Shown here: piece after piece, positions 32,527 to 43,630 of the stretch | Position numbering within the stretch: the stretch's first letter is position 1 | How the letters are laid out: each line of letters begins with the position of its first letter | Source: Diphasiastrum complanatum | Lineage: Eukaryota; Streptophyta; Lycopodiopsida; Lycopodiales; Lycopodiaceae | Assembly (NCBI GenBank): GCA_029204225.1 | Contig: CM055104.1 | Coordinates: 45,391,835-45,455,834 of the forward strand | DNA length: 64,000 bases | Direction: 5' to 3' | Notes under the pieces: generated by a model | Told to the model about the DNA's origin: nothing | The model's input: the letters and a program-made list of their open reading frames with translations, nothing else | The model's database searches: none | Program-made: the position numbers and the translations under genes

Positions 32527-32601
32527 TAAAACTAATATAAATTTTCTATCAAACACTTATTTATCTATCACTCTTAAATACCCTAAACTAATGCATAATA
32601 C

Positions 32602-32604
<3 letters not shown>

Positions 32605-32633
<29 letters not shown>
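32605..32633 (+). repeat. (AC)n microsatellite
   Basis: About 14 AC units, followed directly by a short CT run. Confidence 0.95.
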
Positions 32634-32952
32634 TTCTCTCTCTCTCTGGCATGTTTTGCCATATTGTGAATATTGAGATTTTGGTGTTTTGGGTTCATTC
32701 TCTCTCTACCCGAGTTTTATATGTTGATTTTCTCTCTCTACTCGAGAGCAGGCTGTTTTTCCCATACTGAGCACTTAGAATTATTTCTGACATTCATTCC
32801 CCATAGTGAGAAGTTAGTCTTTTCAGTCTGACGTATGTCATTCCTTAGATTTTTCAAGTAATGTATTCTTTGATTAATCTTGTGCAATCACAACACCTCA
32901 GTAAGATCCTGTAAGGTGTGTGGTGAAGTTCACATGTGCTAAAAACTTAACA

Positions 32953-32964
32953 TGGTATCAGAGC
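32953..32964 (+). other. Primer-binding site of copia element C
   Basis: TGGTATCAGAGC, the methionine-tRNA type site, directly after an LTR ending in CA. Confidence 0.88.
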
Positions 32965-33907
32965 TTCATGCTTTGAAGAGGTGAGGGTGTATACATCAGA
33001 ACATTAGTGCTTTTGCTTGCAGGAACTTGGATTAGGGAGAGGAATCCAAACTCGTTGACAAACAAGCCATCTGTGGATTATAAGTGGATCAAATCAAGCT
33101 TAATCTGCTCCACCTAAGCCCTATATGGACAGAGGTCTCACAAGTGTGAAATTAGCCCTCTGAGTGCTAATTCTCAAGGAATGATCCAAATTCGATGTTC
33201 TATAGCTTGTTGGATAGGTACTGAAGAGTAGAATGTGTTGCTCTAGTTTCTTAATCAATTTGATTTATTTTTAGAAGAGTTTTAGGCAATCAAAGATTTT
33301 GGGAGACTACTCATCCCATGTGATATGCCAAAGTGAGCACATATAAGTTCTTTTCACCAATTTCTTCAATTTTCATTGTCAATCAAGTAGAATTGGATAG
33401 AAGTGAGTTTTCTGAGGTCTTAGACTTTTTATTTCACACAAATTATTGTGTCTGAGTTGAAAGTAAGTTCCTAGAGAGTTTTTCAGTTCTTTGAAACTTG
33501 TGGGAGAGATAAGACTTCTTACTTGCATGTGCTTCATTTCTATGATTGAAGCAAGATCCAAATTCAAGATAGATTGATTTTTTCAGTTGAGAGCTGGATC
33601 TCACATTATGTTGCTAGATTTCATAGGTTGGATCAACATTATAAGTGTTAGATCCTAGGTTGAGATAGCAAGCAACATTTTCAGCTCGATCTTTATCATT
33701 ACTTGAATTTCTCATAAAGAAAATTTTTTCATCTGGTTCACATTTTTTGGAGCACAGTGAGAGATTAACATCTTCCAATTATGCAATGTGGAAGATTATA
33801 CCACATGATGTAATGGACATTGTGAGTGGAGCTGAAGAAAACCTACAACACCTAATGAAGTTGTAGCATTCAATAAAAGAACCAAAATTGCCCTTCATTT
33901 CATAAAA

Positions 33908-34531
33908 ATGAATGTCACAAATGAAGTGTTAAGGGAGATTAGTACATGCACCACTGTCAAGGAGGCTTGGTACACTCTAAAAACAATCTATGAAATTAAG
34001 AATACTTCTAGATTGCTTACACTTAGAAACCAAATCTTTCTAAGTTATCAAAGAGTAGATGAGAGTGCTTCATCTTATGTAATGAGAGTAAAGGATTTGC
34101 ATCAAGAGTTAGCTAGTATTGGAGATGCTCTTAAGAACACTGAACTTGTTCAAGTAGTTCTTAATAGACTTAGAGATGAGTATGACAATATCGTGCAGAC
34201 TTATGTTGTCAGGGAGGAACTTCCATCTTTGGAGACACTACAAGGTGTTCTCATTACTGAAGAAAGCAATCAAGAGAACAAGATGCTGAGGATCAATAGA
34301 CTTTCATTGAGAGATGGTGGAGATGACAAAGCACTCTTCACCAGGGACAAGTCAAGAGACAATGGCAAAGGTCAACAACACTTCAAGAAGGACAAAGCCA
34401 AAGAAGGTGGTGAGGATCAATCCTCACAACTTGCAACATCCAGTGGCAAGAAGAAGCTTTCAAAGGTCAAATGTTTTTTCTATGGCAAGAAAGGCCACTA
34501 TGCATCAAATTGTTTCAAGAAGAAGAACTAA
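33908..34531 (+). pseudogene. Copia gag of element C with damaged zinc knuckle
   Basis: 207 aa starting NVTNEVLREISTCTTVKEAW; the true N-terminus lies upstream, where SNYAMWKIIP is seen near 33775 before stops. The UBN2 region includes RLLTLRNQIFLSYQRVDES and MRVKDLHQELASIGDAL. The zinc knuckle reads CFFYGKKGHYASNC, so the second zinc-binding Cys is Tyr. It is close in sequence to the gag at 53268. Protease-like sequence follows with many stops. Confidence 0.82.
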
Positions 34532-35035
34532 TCTAAGCAAGCTAATCTTACTAATGAGGATGAGTGTGAGGGTGTTGAGAGTGAAAGAGATGATTCTTTA
34601 ATGATGTTTAGTTTTTCATCTTTTCCTTTCAAGAATGAGCTAGTTCCCATATGTCTAGTTGTAGAAACTCTTTCACAAGTCTCATGCCATATCTAGGTGC
34701 AAAAAGATAAATCTATACTGCTAATGATGTAGAGTATAGAATTGAAGGAATAGGTAGTATTCCACTGCATGCATCATCATAAAAAAAAATTTGTTTGCAT
34801 GATGTACTTTATGTACCTAGACTAACCAAAAATCTTATTAGTGTAGGACAATTGTTTGATAGTGGATTGGATGCCAAGTTTCATGTTGACAAGTGTATAA
34901 TCTCAAGAGAAAATGAAGTTATTGCTAGAGGATCTAGAATTGAAAAGTTGTAAGAACTAGATTAGGGAGAGTGCTAACATTTAAGATATTGCTTATGAGA
35001 CCAAGGTTCTTCAAGAGGATCTGTGGCATAAGAGA

Positions 35036-35671
35036 TTGGGTCATCCCAATTTCAAAGCCATGCAATCTATTGTCAAGGAAGAAAAAGTTGTTGGACTACC
35101 AAAGACACTGTCAAAGGAGCTTCAACCTTGTGAATTGTGCTTTGGCAAAATCACACAAAAGGCCTTTTCCAAGATCAAACATCAAAACACAACATCCATT
35201 TTAACTCTACACTCTGATGTTCATTTCTCTTCAACCAAAAGCAAAGGAGGAGCAAATTGCCTTGTTTCCTTTGTAGATGATTATACAAGATATTCTTGGA
35301 TCTATATGTTGTCTTCTAAAGCCATGGTTTATGATGTTTTCCTTACTTTCAAAGCCTATGTAGAAAAGCGGTTTACTTTCAAGTTGAAAGCTTTGAGAAG
35401 TGATAGTGGAGGTGAATACACCTTCAATAAGTTTCAAGATTTTTGTGAGAGAAAGGTAATACAAAGAGAATTTTCTTGTTCATATACTCCTCAGCAAAAT
35501 GGAGTTGTTGAGAGAAAAAATAGAACTTTGTGTGAATGTGCAAAAGCCATTAGGCTAGAAGCATCTCTGCCTAAAGAATTTTGGGGAGAAGCAGTTGCAT
35601 GTGCAAATTATCTTTGTAATAGGCTTCCTAATCTTGCAATAGAAGGAAGAACACCATTAGAGATGTTGTAA
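35036..35671 (+). pseudogene. Copia integrase of element C
   Basis: A 211-aa open stretch begins in the pre-integrase motif (GHPNFKAMQS). It has the core residues in HSDVHF, RSDSGGEY and GVVERKNRTL, then CANYLCNRLPNLAIEGRTPL, and ends with a TAA where KPK would follow. The DDE triad positions are all occupied. Downstream, FGCVCFVHVS-like and VYLPSTNKMLVIRDV-like fragments continue in broken frames to about 35900. Confidence 0.84.
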
Positions 35672-35904
35672 AAGCCTAAGATAGATCATCTTAGAATCTT
35701 TGGCTGTGTATGCTTTGTGCATGTATCTGTAGGAAAGATGATCCTAGTGTTGTTAAAGAAATTTTTGTAGAATACGAATCTACTAAAAAAGCGTATAAAG
35801 TATATCTTCCCTCTACTAACAAAATGTTGTAATTAGAGATGTGAACTTTCATAAAGATCAGAAGTTTAACTTGGATGAAGCATAGATCAAGGAGTCTCAT
35901 GCGA

Positions 35905-37000
35905 GATCTACAATTATCAATTTTGATGCTGCGGCACCCTTTCAACTTAAAGACGGACAATTATATAAAAGGGGTGCTGACATTATTTTATGCCGATGCG
36001 CTTATAAATCTGAAATACGACCTATCATATCTTAGGCACATGAAGGCATTGGTGGTAGTCACTTCTTTGTGAAAGCAACTGCAAAGATAATCCTTCGTGC
36101 AAGCTTACGGTGGCCATCATTGTTTAAAGATACATTTGAAGACTACAAAAGTAGACTTCACACCGCTTACCTCCATTATAGAAGGCGAAGCTTTCCATAA
36201 GTGGGGTATAGACTTTGTTGGGCCCATCAACCCCAGCAGCAAAAAATACTCAAGCCCATTATATCTTGATCGCAGCTGATTATGCCACTAAATGGATTGA
36301 GGCTAGAGCCACAAAGGACGCTAATGCAAAGACCGTCACATCTTTTATTTTACGAAAACATCATTACACGTCTTGGCTATCCCATCGAGTTTGTAATTGA
36401 CAGAGGTTCACATTACAAGTAGATTAGATTGGGAAGCCAAGTTGTTCTCAGCTATATGGGCATATTGTACGACACTCAAAAAGGTCACTGGACCCTTCCA
36501 CCTCGTCTATGGTCAAGAGGCAGTCATGCATGTTGAATTTTTAGTTCCTTCCTTGCGAGTCATGCAATCTTTCTCTACTGATCTATGCGAGAAAGTTGCA
36601 ATTGAACAAGAAGTCCAAAACAGGCTATTTACGTTAGCCCAATTGTGCGAGACTCGACTCATCTCATATCACGGACAACTAGTTAACAAACGTCGACAAA
36701 AAGCCTAGCATGATCTGCGCAACAAAGACTTACACTTAGGTAATCAGGTGCTTCTTTACACTAATTAAAATTCAAAAGCAAAGGACCATATGTCATCAAT
36801 AAATCTTCCCAATTTTCACTCAAAAGCGAAGAACCATATGTCATTCAAAAGCGAAGGACCATATGTCATCAATAAATCTTCCCAATTTTCACTTATAGCA
36901 CAAATTTGGTACTTGAGACCACAGGTCTATCACAAGACTTCCTCCTTGTTAAACACTGTCATTTTTTATGGAAAGTTCTTCAACATAGTCAATTTACCTG
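35905..37000 (+). pseudogene. Gypsy integrase C-terminal half, broken
   Basis: Frames read LKDGQLYKRGAD, AHEGIGGSHFFVKATAKIIL (zinc-binding His region) and RWPSLFKDT, then FHKWGIDFVGPINP with the first catalytic Asp. HYILIAADYATKWIEARATK and YPIEFVIDRGSHY, with the second Asp, follow. A deletion or stop then skips the expected Glu region and the sequence resumes at WEAKLFSAIWAYCTTLKKVT, FHLVYGQEAVMHVEF and LCETRLISYHGQL. It is fused to copia element C at about 35905. Confidence 0.82.
36772..36895 (+). repeat. Tandem triplication in the gypsy integrase tail
   Basis: A unit beginning TCAAAAGCGAAGGACC and ending CCCAATTTTCAC occurs twice in full, with a shortened copy (TCAAAAGCGAAGAACC...GTCAT) in the middle. 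Confidence 0.85.
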
Positions 37001-39484
37001 AGCATCCACTTGAGATCTTGACCAAGTCCTCTGGTTGGCATCTCGACCGAGTCCTCTGGTTGGCATCTGGACCAAACCCTTTGAGTAAGATCTCGATCGA
37101 GCCGAGTCTCAACACTCCAAGAAAACTTTCATTCAATCTCGACCGAGTCATTCCACTTAAAATCTCGGCCGGACAGGCCAAGTCATGCCTCCACGACTAT
37201 AAAGCGAACAAGAATGAAGTCATTTGCACCTCAGCGACGTGCAAACTTTTTCCATGCTCTTAGCGATAGATTTTTGACAATCTTGGTGCTTTCATGCTCG
37301 TTTTTGGTGCTCTTCACTCGTTGCATCTGTGCTCAAATACTCCACCTGATTCTCGAGTGCCTTCACCGGTCATCCACCATAACATATGAGCGCATGGTAA
37401 GCTGATATTCCAAGGAATATTCGAGCCATCTTGAAAAGGATACAGACTTAAGCCTAGAACTGGATTAGTCAAGTTCAGGCCTTTGCGCCATGTTGTAAAA
37501 GTTATTTAGTTCTAAGCCTAAGTCTAGAACATTGGAACTTAAGCTAGTCTAAGTAAGTTTAACTTAAGTTAGTTCAATTGTTTATGGTCCATTGGAGGTT
37601 TGTCCCATGGCACCAATTTAATTAAGTGAAGCCTATGTGGTCTACTTGTCCCATAGTGCCTTTTTGTAAGTGACCACCACTCCAAGTATATATAGGAGTG
37701 GAAGAGTCCATTTTGAAAGAAGAACCTCATTTGCATAATAGAGCTTTATCTTCTTCCATTGAGAGTTCTCGTCTATGACAATTTTATAGTTGTTACACTG
37801 TGTATTATAATTTCTCCCTATGAACCAAGTTAATTAGTTTATTTTATTGTTGGTCTTTCACAAGTAGGTTAAGCCTTTGTGAAGTTGGATTTTAGGTTAA
37901 GCTGTCATTTGAGCTAGTTAAGCCGTCATTTGAGTTAGTTCCTAAGTAGAGAAACGAGAGAAGAGTAGATCCTACCCTCAGAATACCCATCCTATGCTTG
38001 CACTACCTTTTTAGCATCCATATTCATGCTAGTAGGAAGAAGCCTTAGCATCGACTAGATGGGAGACAGCCATAGCCATGCTAGAAGGAGCCTTAGCCGG
38101 AATTAGATACCAAAGAGCTAACATTGGCACTGTTGCCGCTCTATTTTTTGCTTTGTCTACTACTCTTTCTGTTTTTCAAGCTATTTCTTGCTTGGTGCTT
38201 TTTGCTTTTCTTTTCTTGCTTCTTGTTGTCTTTGTGTTGCTTACTGCTTTTGCCTTTTGCTTTCTATTTTTCTTGCAAGCATCCTTGCTTGTTTTTTTTT
38301 TTTTTTACCTTCAAGAAGTCTCATAAAGGGTTTACGCTCATAGAGGGTTTAAGAGTTTATTCTCATAGCGGGTTTATGGGTTTATGCTCATAGAGGATTA
38401 TGGAAATTCAATCCTAGAGGGCAGCCACGCGTTTTTGAAGAAGAGGAGAGCAGGAGGGCAATGTTTTGGGCACGCCATCAGCCTGTTAGTGAGATCATAG
38501 AGGGCGCTTTTTCAGGATGCTTCTTGTGATATAGGCCATTTGGTGAAGCAGGGGGCGCATCATTTGCTGCCTAGCGTGTAGAGAACAGCTTGTTGGAAGT
38601 AATCATCTGCTACCTAGAGTGTCTCCAAGTGTTTTTCGTTGTTTCCAGGTGTTTTCAACCGTTTGCAGGTGCCGTCAGCAGGTGTTTTCCTCTGTTTCCA
38701 GGCGTTTTCAGCCGTTTGCAGGTGCCATCAATTGAAGACATGCACTTTCCATCTTCCCAGCTGCCATCATCCGATTTTCAGAGGTGGTTAGCACTTCTGC
38801 TTCACGATACATCTCGAATAACCAGCCACCTCCTTCCAAATACTCAACCTTCATTTTCAGCAGCACCAATGGCCATAAGCAAAGCTTCATTTTTTCAGAA
38901 TCAGTTATTGTAGTCTTTTCACAAGTGTTCTCATGTTTGCATCCACCCTCAGCCCTGTGCAATTAAGCATTATTTTCAAACATTTTTTCAAACCTGTTCA
39001 ACGTTGTGTTATGGTTGTTTTTCCAACTTCAGAGTTTTGTCAGTGTTTTTCCTATTGTTTTTTCTCCTTCGCTATCGGAAGAGCTGATTTTTCAGCAGTA
39101 TTCACATGTTTTTACCTCCCCGGTCCAGGTGTGCTAGGAAGTACGTTCCCATGTGCAAATCATCTTTCACCCTGTTTGTGCAAGTAAGTACGTTCCTACG
39201 TGCGAGTCATCTATCACCGTGTGCGAGTAAGTACGTTCTCGTGTGCGAGTCATCTTCTGTGCGAGTACTTCCTATGCGAGTCATGTGCGAGCATTAAGTT
39301 TTCTTGCACAAGTCATTTTTTGTGCGAGTCATCTTCCTGTGTGAGTCATTTTCTGTGCGAGTCCCTAGCAATTTTCTGTCAGTCTCTTGCTTTCTGGTCC
39401 ATTTGAGTTGACTAGGTCAAAAATAATTCATCTTGTTTGTGCGAGTCATTCTCTGCTTCTCGTCAACTACAAGAGTACTAGAGG

Positions 39485-39542
<58 letters not shown>

Positions 39543-39842
39543 CTAATTAGTTCCACTGAAGGCGATACCAATCGGAAACCTAGTGTCATCCACTAAACCA
39601 TTATTTGGTATACATCCTACGCGACCGATCTAACCTATTATCACATCACTTCGGCTATTTACTCATCAACCATCGGCAAAAACATCCTGCCACGTCTAGT
39701 TGGAATAAGACATAGGCATATCTAGTAGGGTACCGGCCTTAGACATGACCTAGATGGAAGCCATAGACTAGGGAGAGACCTTTGCCCTCATCCATCCACC
39801 CAAACCATTTGTCTGGCCTTGTGATAATCCGTTTAGATCAAC
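37001..39842 (+). repeat. LTR-derived and low-complexity region between gypsy integrase and gypsy gag
   Basis: No gene is recognised. 37030-37170 contains four variants of TCTCGACCGAGTC. About 37485-38000 looks like a solo or fragmentary LTR: it starts TGTTGTAAAAGT and has a TATA-like GTATATATAGG near 37688. 38640-38731 has two copies of GTTTCCAGGTGTTTTCAACC with the following GTTTGCAGGTGCC. 39190-39370 repeats GTGCGAGTCAT and GTGCGAGTAAGTACGTTC. The placement behind integrase and before gag suggests gypsy LTR sequence, but I found no LTR pair. Hydrophobic ORFs at 38078-38393 come from T-rich sequence and are not credible genes. Confidence 0.5.
39488..39539 (+). repeat. (AT)n microsatellite, about 26 units
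   Basis: Uninterrupted TA/AT alternation. Confidence 0.96.
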
Positions 39843-40495
39843 ATGGCAGGACCATCCCATCTCCTGCCCAAGTTGGAGAAAAGACTTTCTCGGATTGACG
39901 CACCTAAGTACAATGGCGAATCAGATCTGACACGATTTCTCCAAGATTTCAACAATGCTTGTAAATTCTATGGGGATGAATTTGACACCGAAAAGGTACG
40001 TTTATTCCCCATGATTTTACAAGGTGACGCAAAAGAGTGGTTTTTAAACCTTAAAGGCCCAGACAGCACGTTTTGGGAGACCACCCCCGCAGCACTGATC
40101 AAACGGTTCAAACCTTCCAAACTGACGTAGACTCCTTTCATCCAATTGATGCATATCAAGATGCGAAGTAAAGAATCTGTGCGCACCTACATCGAGCACT
40201 TCAAGCATCTTAGAGTAGAGTGTGTCGATGATCACGTAACTGAAAAAATGGCCATTAAACTTTTTTTAGTCAGTTTACCCAAGGCCATTAGGAGAGAATT
40301 GAAACTCGCAGACTCGTATGAGCGATTGAAAGAGGCGATGGATGACGTCATCCGTGAAGAAGATGAAGGTTCTGACGAGGACTATGACTTTCGCAACAAG
40401 AGGGGAAAGGGGCTAATTAAGCAGGAGACTTCTCACATGGAAGAATCGTCCTCATCTAGTGAGGTTGATATCTATGCCTTTACAGTTCTCCATAT
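39843..40495 (+). pseudogene. Gypsy gag (Retrotrans_gag), interrupted by a stop and cut by copia RT
   Basis: The plus strand starts MAGPSHLLPKLEKRLSRIDA at ATG 39843. It contains DAPKYNGESDLTRFLQDFNN, LFPMILQGDAKEWFLNLKGP and ALIKRFKPSKL, then a TAG (40128-40130). The same frame continues from about 40146 with MRSKESVRTYIEHFKHLRVE, LVSLPKAIRRELKLADSYE and an acidic patch (EEDEGSDEDYD). At about 40490 the gag ends abruptly where a copia RT in the opposite strand begins. It is related in layout to the gag at 10169 but clearly a different subfamily. Confidence 0.84.
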
Positions 40496-41180
40496 GGAAT
40501 TTCCTAAGCATGGAAAGTGCATATCTACTTTGGCTTATAAATGCATGACCTTTCCAAAAACCTATTTCAAGGCCTAGAATATAGTGAAGAACCCCTAAGT
40601 CTTGCATCTTAAAATCAGTACCAAGTGCATGCTTAGTTTTTTCAACTAACTTCTCATTGTTTCCACAAAGAATGATATGATCTACATAGATGAGAAGAAT
40701 AATTACAAAGTTATCTACAAACTTATAATACAGAGAAGGGTCATATTCACTTAAACAAAATCCGAGTGATATGAGATAGGAATTGAGCCTTGCATACCAA
40801 GACCTTGGTGCCTGTTTCAGTCTATACAGACTTTTGAACAAAAGACAAACTTTTGATTCATCACCTTCCTTCACAAAACCTGGAGGCTACTCTATATAAA
40901 TCTCCTCCTCAAGGTAACCATTGAGAAATGCATTAGAAACATCAAGCTGGAACATACTCCATTTGTGAAAACATGCAAGAGAGATGAGCATTCGAATTGT
41001 TACCATCTTTGCAACTAGTGCAAAGGTGTCTTCATAATCAAGACCTTTGATCTGTGAGTAGCCTTTGGCACAAAGTCTTGCTTTATACTTATTGATAGAT
41101 TCATCATGATTATACTTGATTCTGAATACCCACTTACATCCAATCACATGTGGAGGACTTGACTCCCACCCCAAGCTTCT
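40455..41180 (-). pseudogene. Copia reverse transcriptase fragment
   Basis: The minus strand has the RT N-terminal part GCKWVFRIKYNHDESINKYK, ARLCAKGYSQIKGLDYEDTF, QLDVSNAFLNGYLEEEIY, then a TAG. It continues with LFKSLYRLKQAPRSWYARLN, the catalytic block ILLIYVDHIILCG (canonical YVDD altered to YVDH) and VLHYILGLEIGFWKG. Only the RT is present; no flanking integrase or RNase H. Both the stop and the active-site change indicate inactivity. Confidence 0.87.
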
Positions 41181-41270
41181 TGGTCACTCACCAAATGTGT
41201 GAGCACACTCCTAAAGATTGGTACTATTGCTCCATTATATCATGGGACCTATCTACCTCTATGTTGTACA

Positions 41271-42526
41271 TAACACGACATGCACATCCACATCTCGAAC
41301 AGCTCCAACACTTCCCATTAAGGTGCATAGTGTGATGTGAACTCTTATTCCATGTGATGTTGCAAGGGGAGGTCGATGTGATGCCATGTTAAAAATGGAT
41401 GGTTGAATTAATAGGTTAAATGCTTGAAGCATCCTAGCCACCTCTAAAATGTGTGGGCACTTCTAGTTATATCAAGGGACACTCAATGGTCAATAGTTCT
41501 TTAAGTGTGGTCCATTCTCTTGTTTAAGGGACAACAAGGCAATTAGCCTTCACAAAGCAACATTTACTCAATGCACCTCCAACAAAGAGATGCCAAATTC
41601 CTATGTAAAGAGTTTTTGGCATCAAATATCTCATGCACAATGCACACCCATGGCAAGTTAATCCCTCCATCATCTTTCACAATAATTGAGGGTAGTTGGA
41701 TAAGATGGGTTGAGTTGGGATTTGACCCTTACGCACGGAACCAAGCTACTCGATAAATCAGCTTCTAGGTTTGCTGTTGCTCATAATCATCATCGTGTAG
41801 CTTATTTTTAAGCTTCATGGAAGCATTTATACTTTATAACATTGTAGCCCAAATGTAGGTTTTCCTATGGATTCATGCACGAATTATGGCCCACAAAGCT
41901 CAAATGCTTTATCCGTTGAAATAATGAAATAGTTTTCTATTCAATGGTGCATAGGTCGTGATGATTGTACTATCGTGTAGGCCAATTCATAGCATTAGAT
42001 AATTCGGAATCTACAAACGTGTGTATGTCAATTGATAATCATATGCGGGAACAGTGAATGGATTAGTTTGATGCTAGATTTTCCATAAATCTTTTGGCAG
42101 CTTAGAGTTGGACGCAAAAGCAGGCAACTGTGGAAGGACTTAGTCACTTATTCCAAGTGTTGTCAGATTTTGGGTTGACGGGTTCTGCAAGAGGCTCCTA
42201 CATGCTATGCATCCAAGGAGTTTTTGTTTGTTGAATGAGATCTTATAGGATTATAACGGATTTTGATTCTTGTAGCATCAGATGGATGAACGTTTGTTTT
42301 GGACGGATACATTATTTGCTCATAGAGGCAGAAGATTGCTGAATTGGGGCGCATATTGTTGAGGTTCTGCATGCGCTCACACACTCACGGTAGGTGGAAT
42401 CGACGCATTGATCTGACATAATTACTTGGCAGGCTCAGAACTGGTGAGTGTCGTTTCATGATAATTGGTGTTTTAATCATCAAAAGGCATAAGTGCATGA
42501 GCACAGGTGATGGTGGGTAGAGTGGT
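41271..42526 (+). repeat. 5' flank of F-box/kelch copy 2 (duplicated with 21479-22472)
   Basis: Aligns discontinuously with the flank of copy 1 and reaches to the ATG, including GCATGCGCTC near 42370. No separate gene; several short ORFs are not conserved between the copies. Confidence 0.7.
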
Positions 42527-43630
42527 ATGGAGCCCACGGCGCTGATCCCAGGATTACCCGAAGAAATAGCATGGACGTGCTTTGTCCGAGTATCTTATGA
42601 ATGGTATCCTCACATGCAGGTAGTATGCCGCAGATGGAAGGCGGTTCTGAGGAGCGAGGAGTTCCATAAAGCTCGTAAGAGGGCAGGATCTTCAAGGCAC
42701 TGCGTGTGCATGGTTCAAGCACTGCCTCCATCCTCCACAGCCCCCATCGCCAAAGCGGCTGAAACATCCATTCCGCCTATAATGGGTATCAGCGTCTACG
42801 ACTTGCACCAACGTTCCTGGATGAAATTGTGTCCTGTGCCCAGACTCTCACAAGGTGCGCCTCTTTTCAGCCGGTGCGTCTGCAGTAATGGTAAGCTCAT
42901 CTTGCTGGGAGGATGGAATCCCACAAGCTATGCAACTATAAGATCGGTGTATATCTTCGATTTCTATAGCAGGAAATGGTGCCGTGGATCAGATATGCTA
43001 ACCTCCCGCTCCTTCTTCGCATGCAGTGCTGTCGATGGCCACGTCTTTGTGGCTGGTGGGCACGACGGAAACAAGGATGCTATGGCGACAGCCGAGGTCT
43101 ACTCCGTAGAGGATGATAGGTGGAGAGAGCTTCCTAGGATGAGCGAGGAGCGAGATGAGTGCGGGGGATTTGAGCTGAATGGAAAATTCTACGTGGTGAG
43201 TGGCTATCACACCCAAACTCAGGGACAGTTTGTGCAGAGTGGGGAGGTGTACGATCCAAAGGTGGGGAATTGGAAGAGGATAGAGAATGTATGGATGAAA
43301 GCTACTTGCAGCGCTGCTATAACAGCCGTTGCTTGTGGCAAGCTCCATGATTTCAATGGACAAGAAGTGCTGTGCTACAACGCTGATTTGAATTCGTGGG
43401 TGGTGGTGGATGCCATTCCGGAAGGCAGACCCGTGGCAGCTTGCAGTACCACCCCGGCCTCGGATTGCATCGTAGTGGCCACTGCATCCTGCAGCGGTCA
43501 TTTGAAATGCAAATACAAGTTATTCCTGTACAAACCAAGCCTTGTCAATGATTCTGTGTGGACTAAAATAGAGAGCGAGGAGGAGGATTTCTCGGGGTTG
43601 ATTCAATCCTTGTGCATGGTTGAGCTTTGA
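42527..43630 (+). CDS. F-box/kelch-repeat protein, KFB/KMD type (SCF substrate receptor)
   Basis: An intact single-exon frame of 367 codons from ATG 42527 to TGA. Residues 5-50 form the F-box (LIPGLPEEIAWTCFVRVSYE, VVCRRWKAVLRSEEF). Four to five kelch repeats follow: about 112-161 (LLGGWNPTSYATIRS), 163-212 (RSFFAC, FVAGGHDGNKDAMATAEVYS, ELPRMSEERDEC), 213-260 (VVSGYHTQTQGQF, GEVYDPKVGNWK) and 263-300. The pattern LPE..A..C..R.SY..P.M..VC..W, FVAGGHD and ERDEC is that of the plant KFB/KMD group, known for degrading phenylalanine ammonia-lyase and type-B response regulators through SCF complexes. Substrate here is not known. Copy 1 at 22473 carries a nonsense codon. Confidence 0.93.
   Translation: MEPTALIPGLPEEIAWTCFVRVSYEWYPHMQVVCRRWKAVLRSEEFHKARKRAGSSRHCVCMVQALPPSSTAPIAKAAETSIPPIMGISVYDLHQRSWMKLCPVPRLSQGAPLFSRCVCSNGKLILLGGWNPTSYATIRSVYIFDFYSRKWCRGSDMLTSRSFFACSAVDGHVFVAGGHDGNKDAMATAEVYSVEDDRWRELPRMSEERDECGGFELNGKFYVVSGYHTQTQGQFVQSGEVYDPKVGNWKRIENVWMKATCSAAITAVACGKLHDFNGQEVLCYNADLNSWVVVDAIPEGRPVAACSTTPASDCIVVATASCSGHLKCKYKLFLYKPSLVNDSVWTKIESEEEDFSGLIQSLCMVEL

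Larger units (their letters stand above)
32640..35905 (+). mobile_element. Ty1/copia element C (LTR end to start of RT), truncated
   Basis: The LTR ends ...CTTAACA at 32952, followed directly by the primer site TGGTATCAGAGC (32953-32964). A leader of about 0.8 kb, a gag relic (about 33770-34531), degenerate protease (34640-34960), integrase (35036-35671) and post-integrase/early RT sequence (to about 35900) follow. There the sequence switches abruptly to gypsy integrase. The LTR start is not clear; it is somewhere between the AC repeat and about 32690. Confidence 0.83.

Noticed and set aside
38078-38393. Hydrophobic ORFs resembling membrane proteins
   Set aside because: They arise from T-rich sequence in an LTR-like region, show overlapping hydrophobic frames and carry no known motif.
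42998-43538. Antisense ORFs of 167 and 61 codons within the F-box/kelch gene
   Set aside because: They are shadows of the well-supported sense frame.
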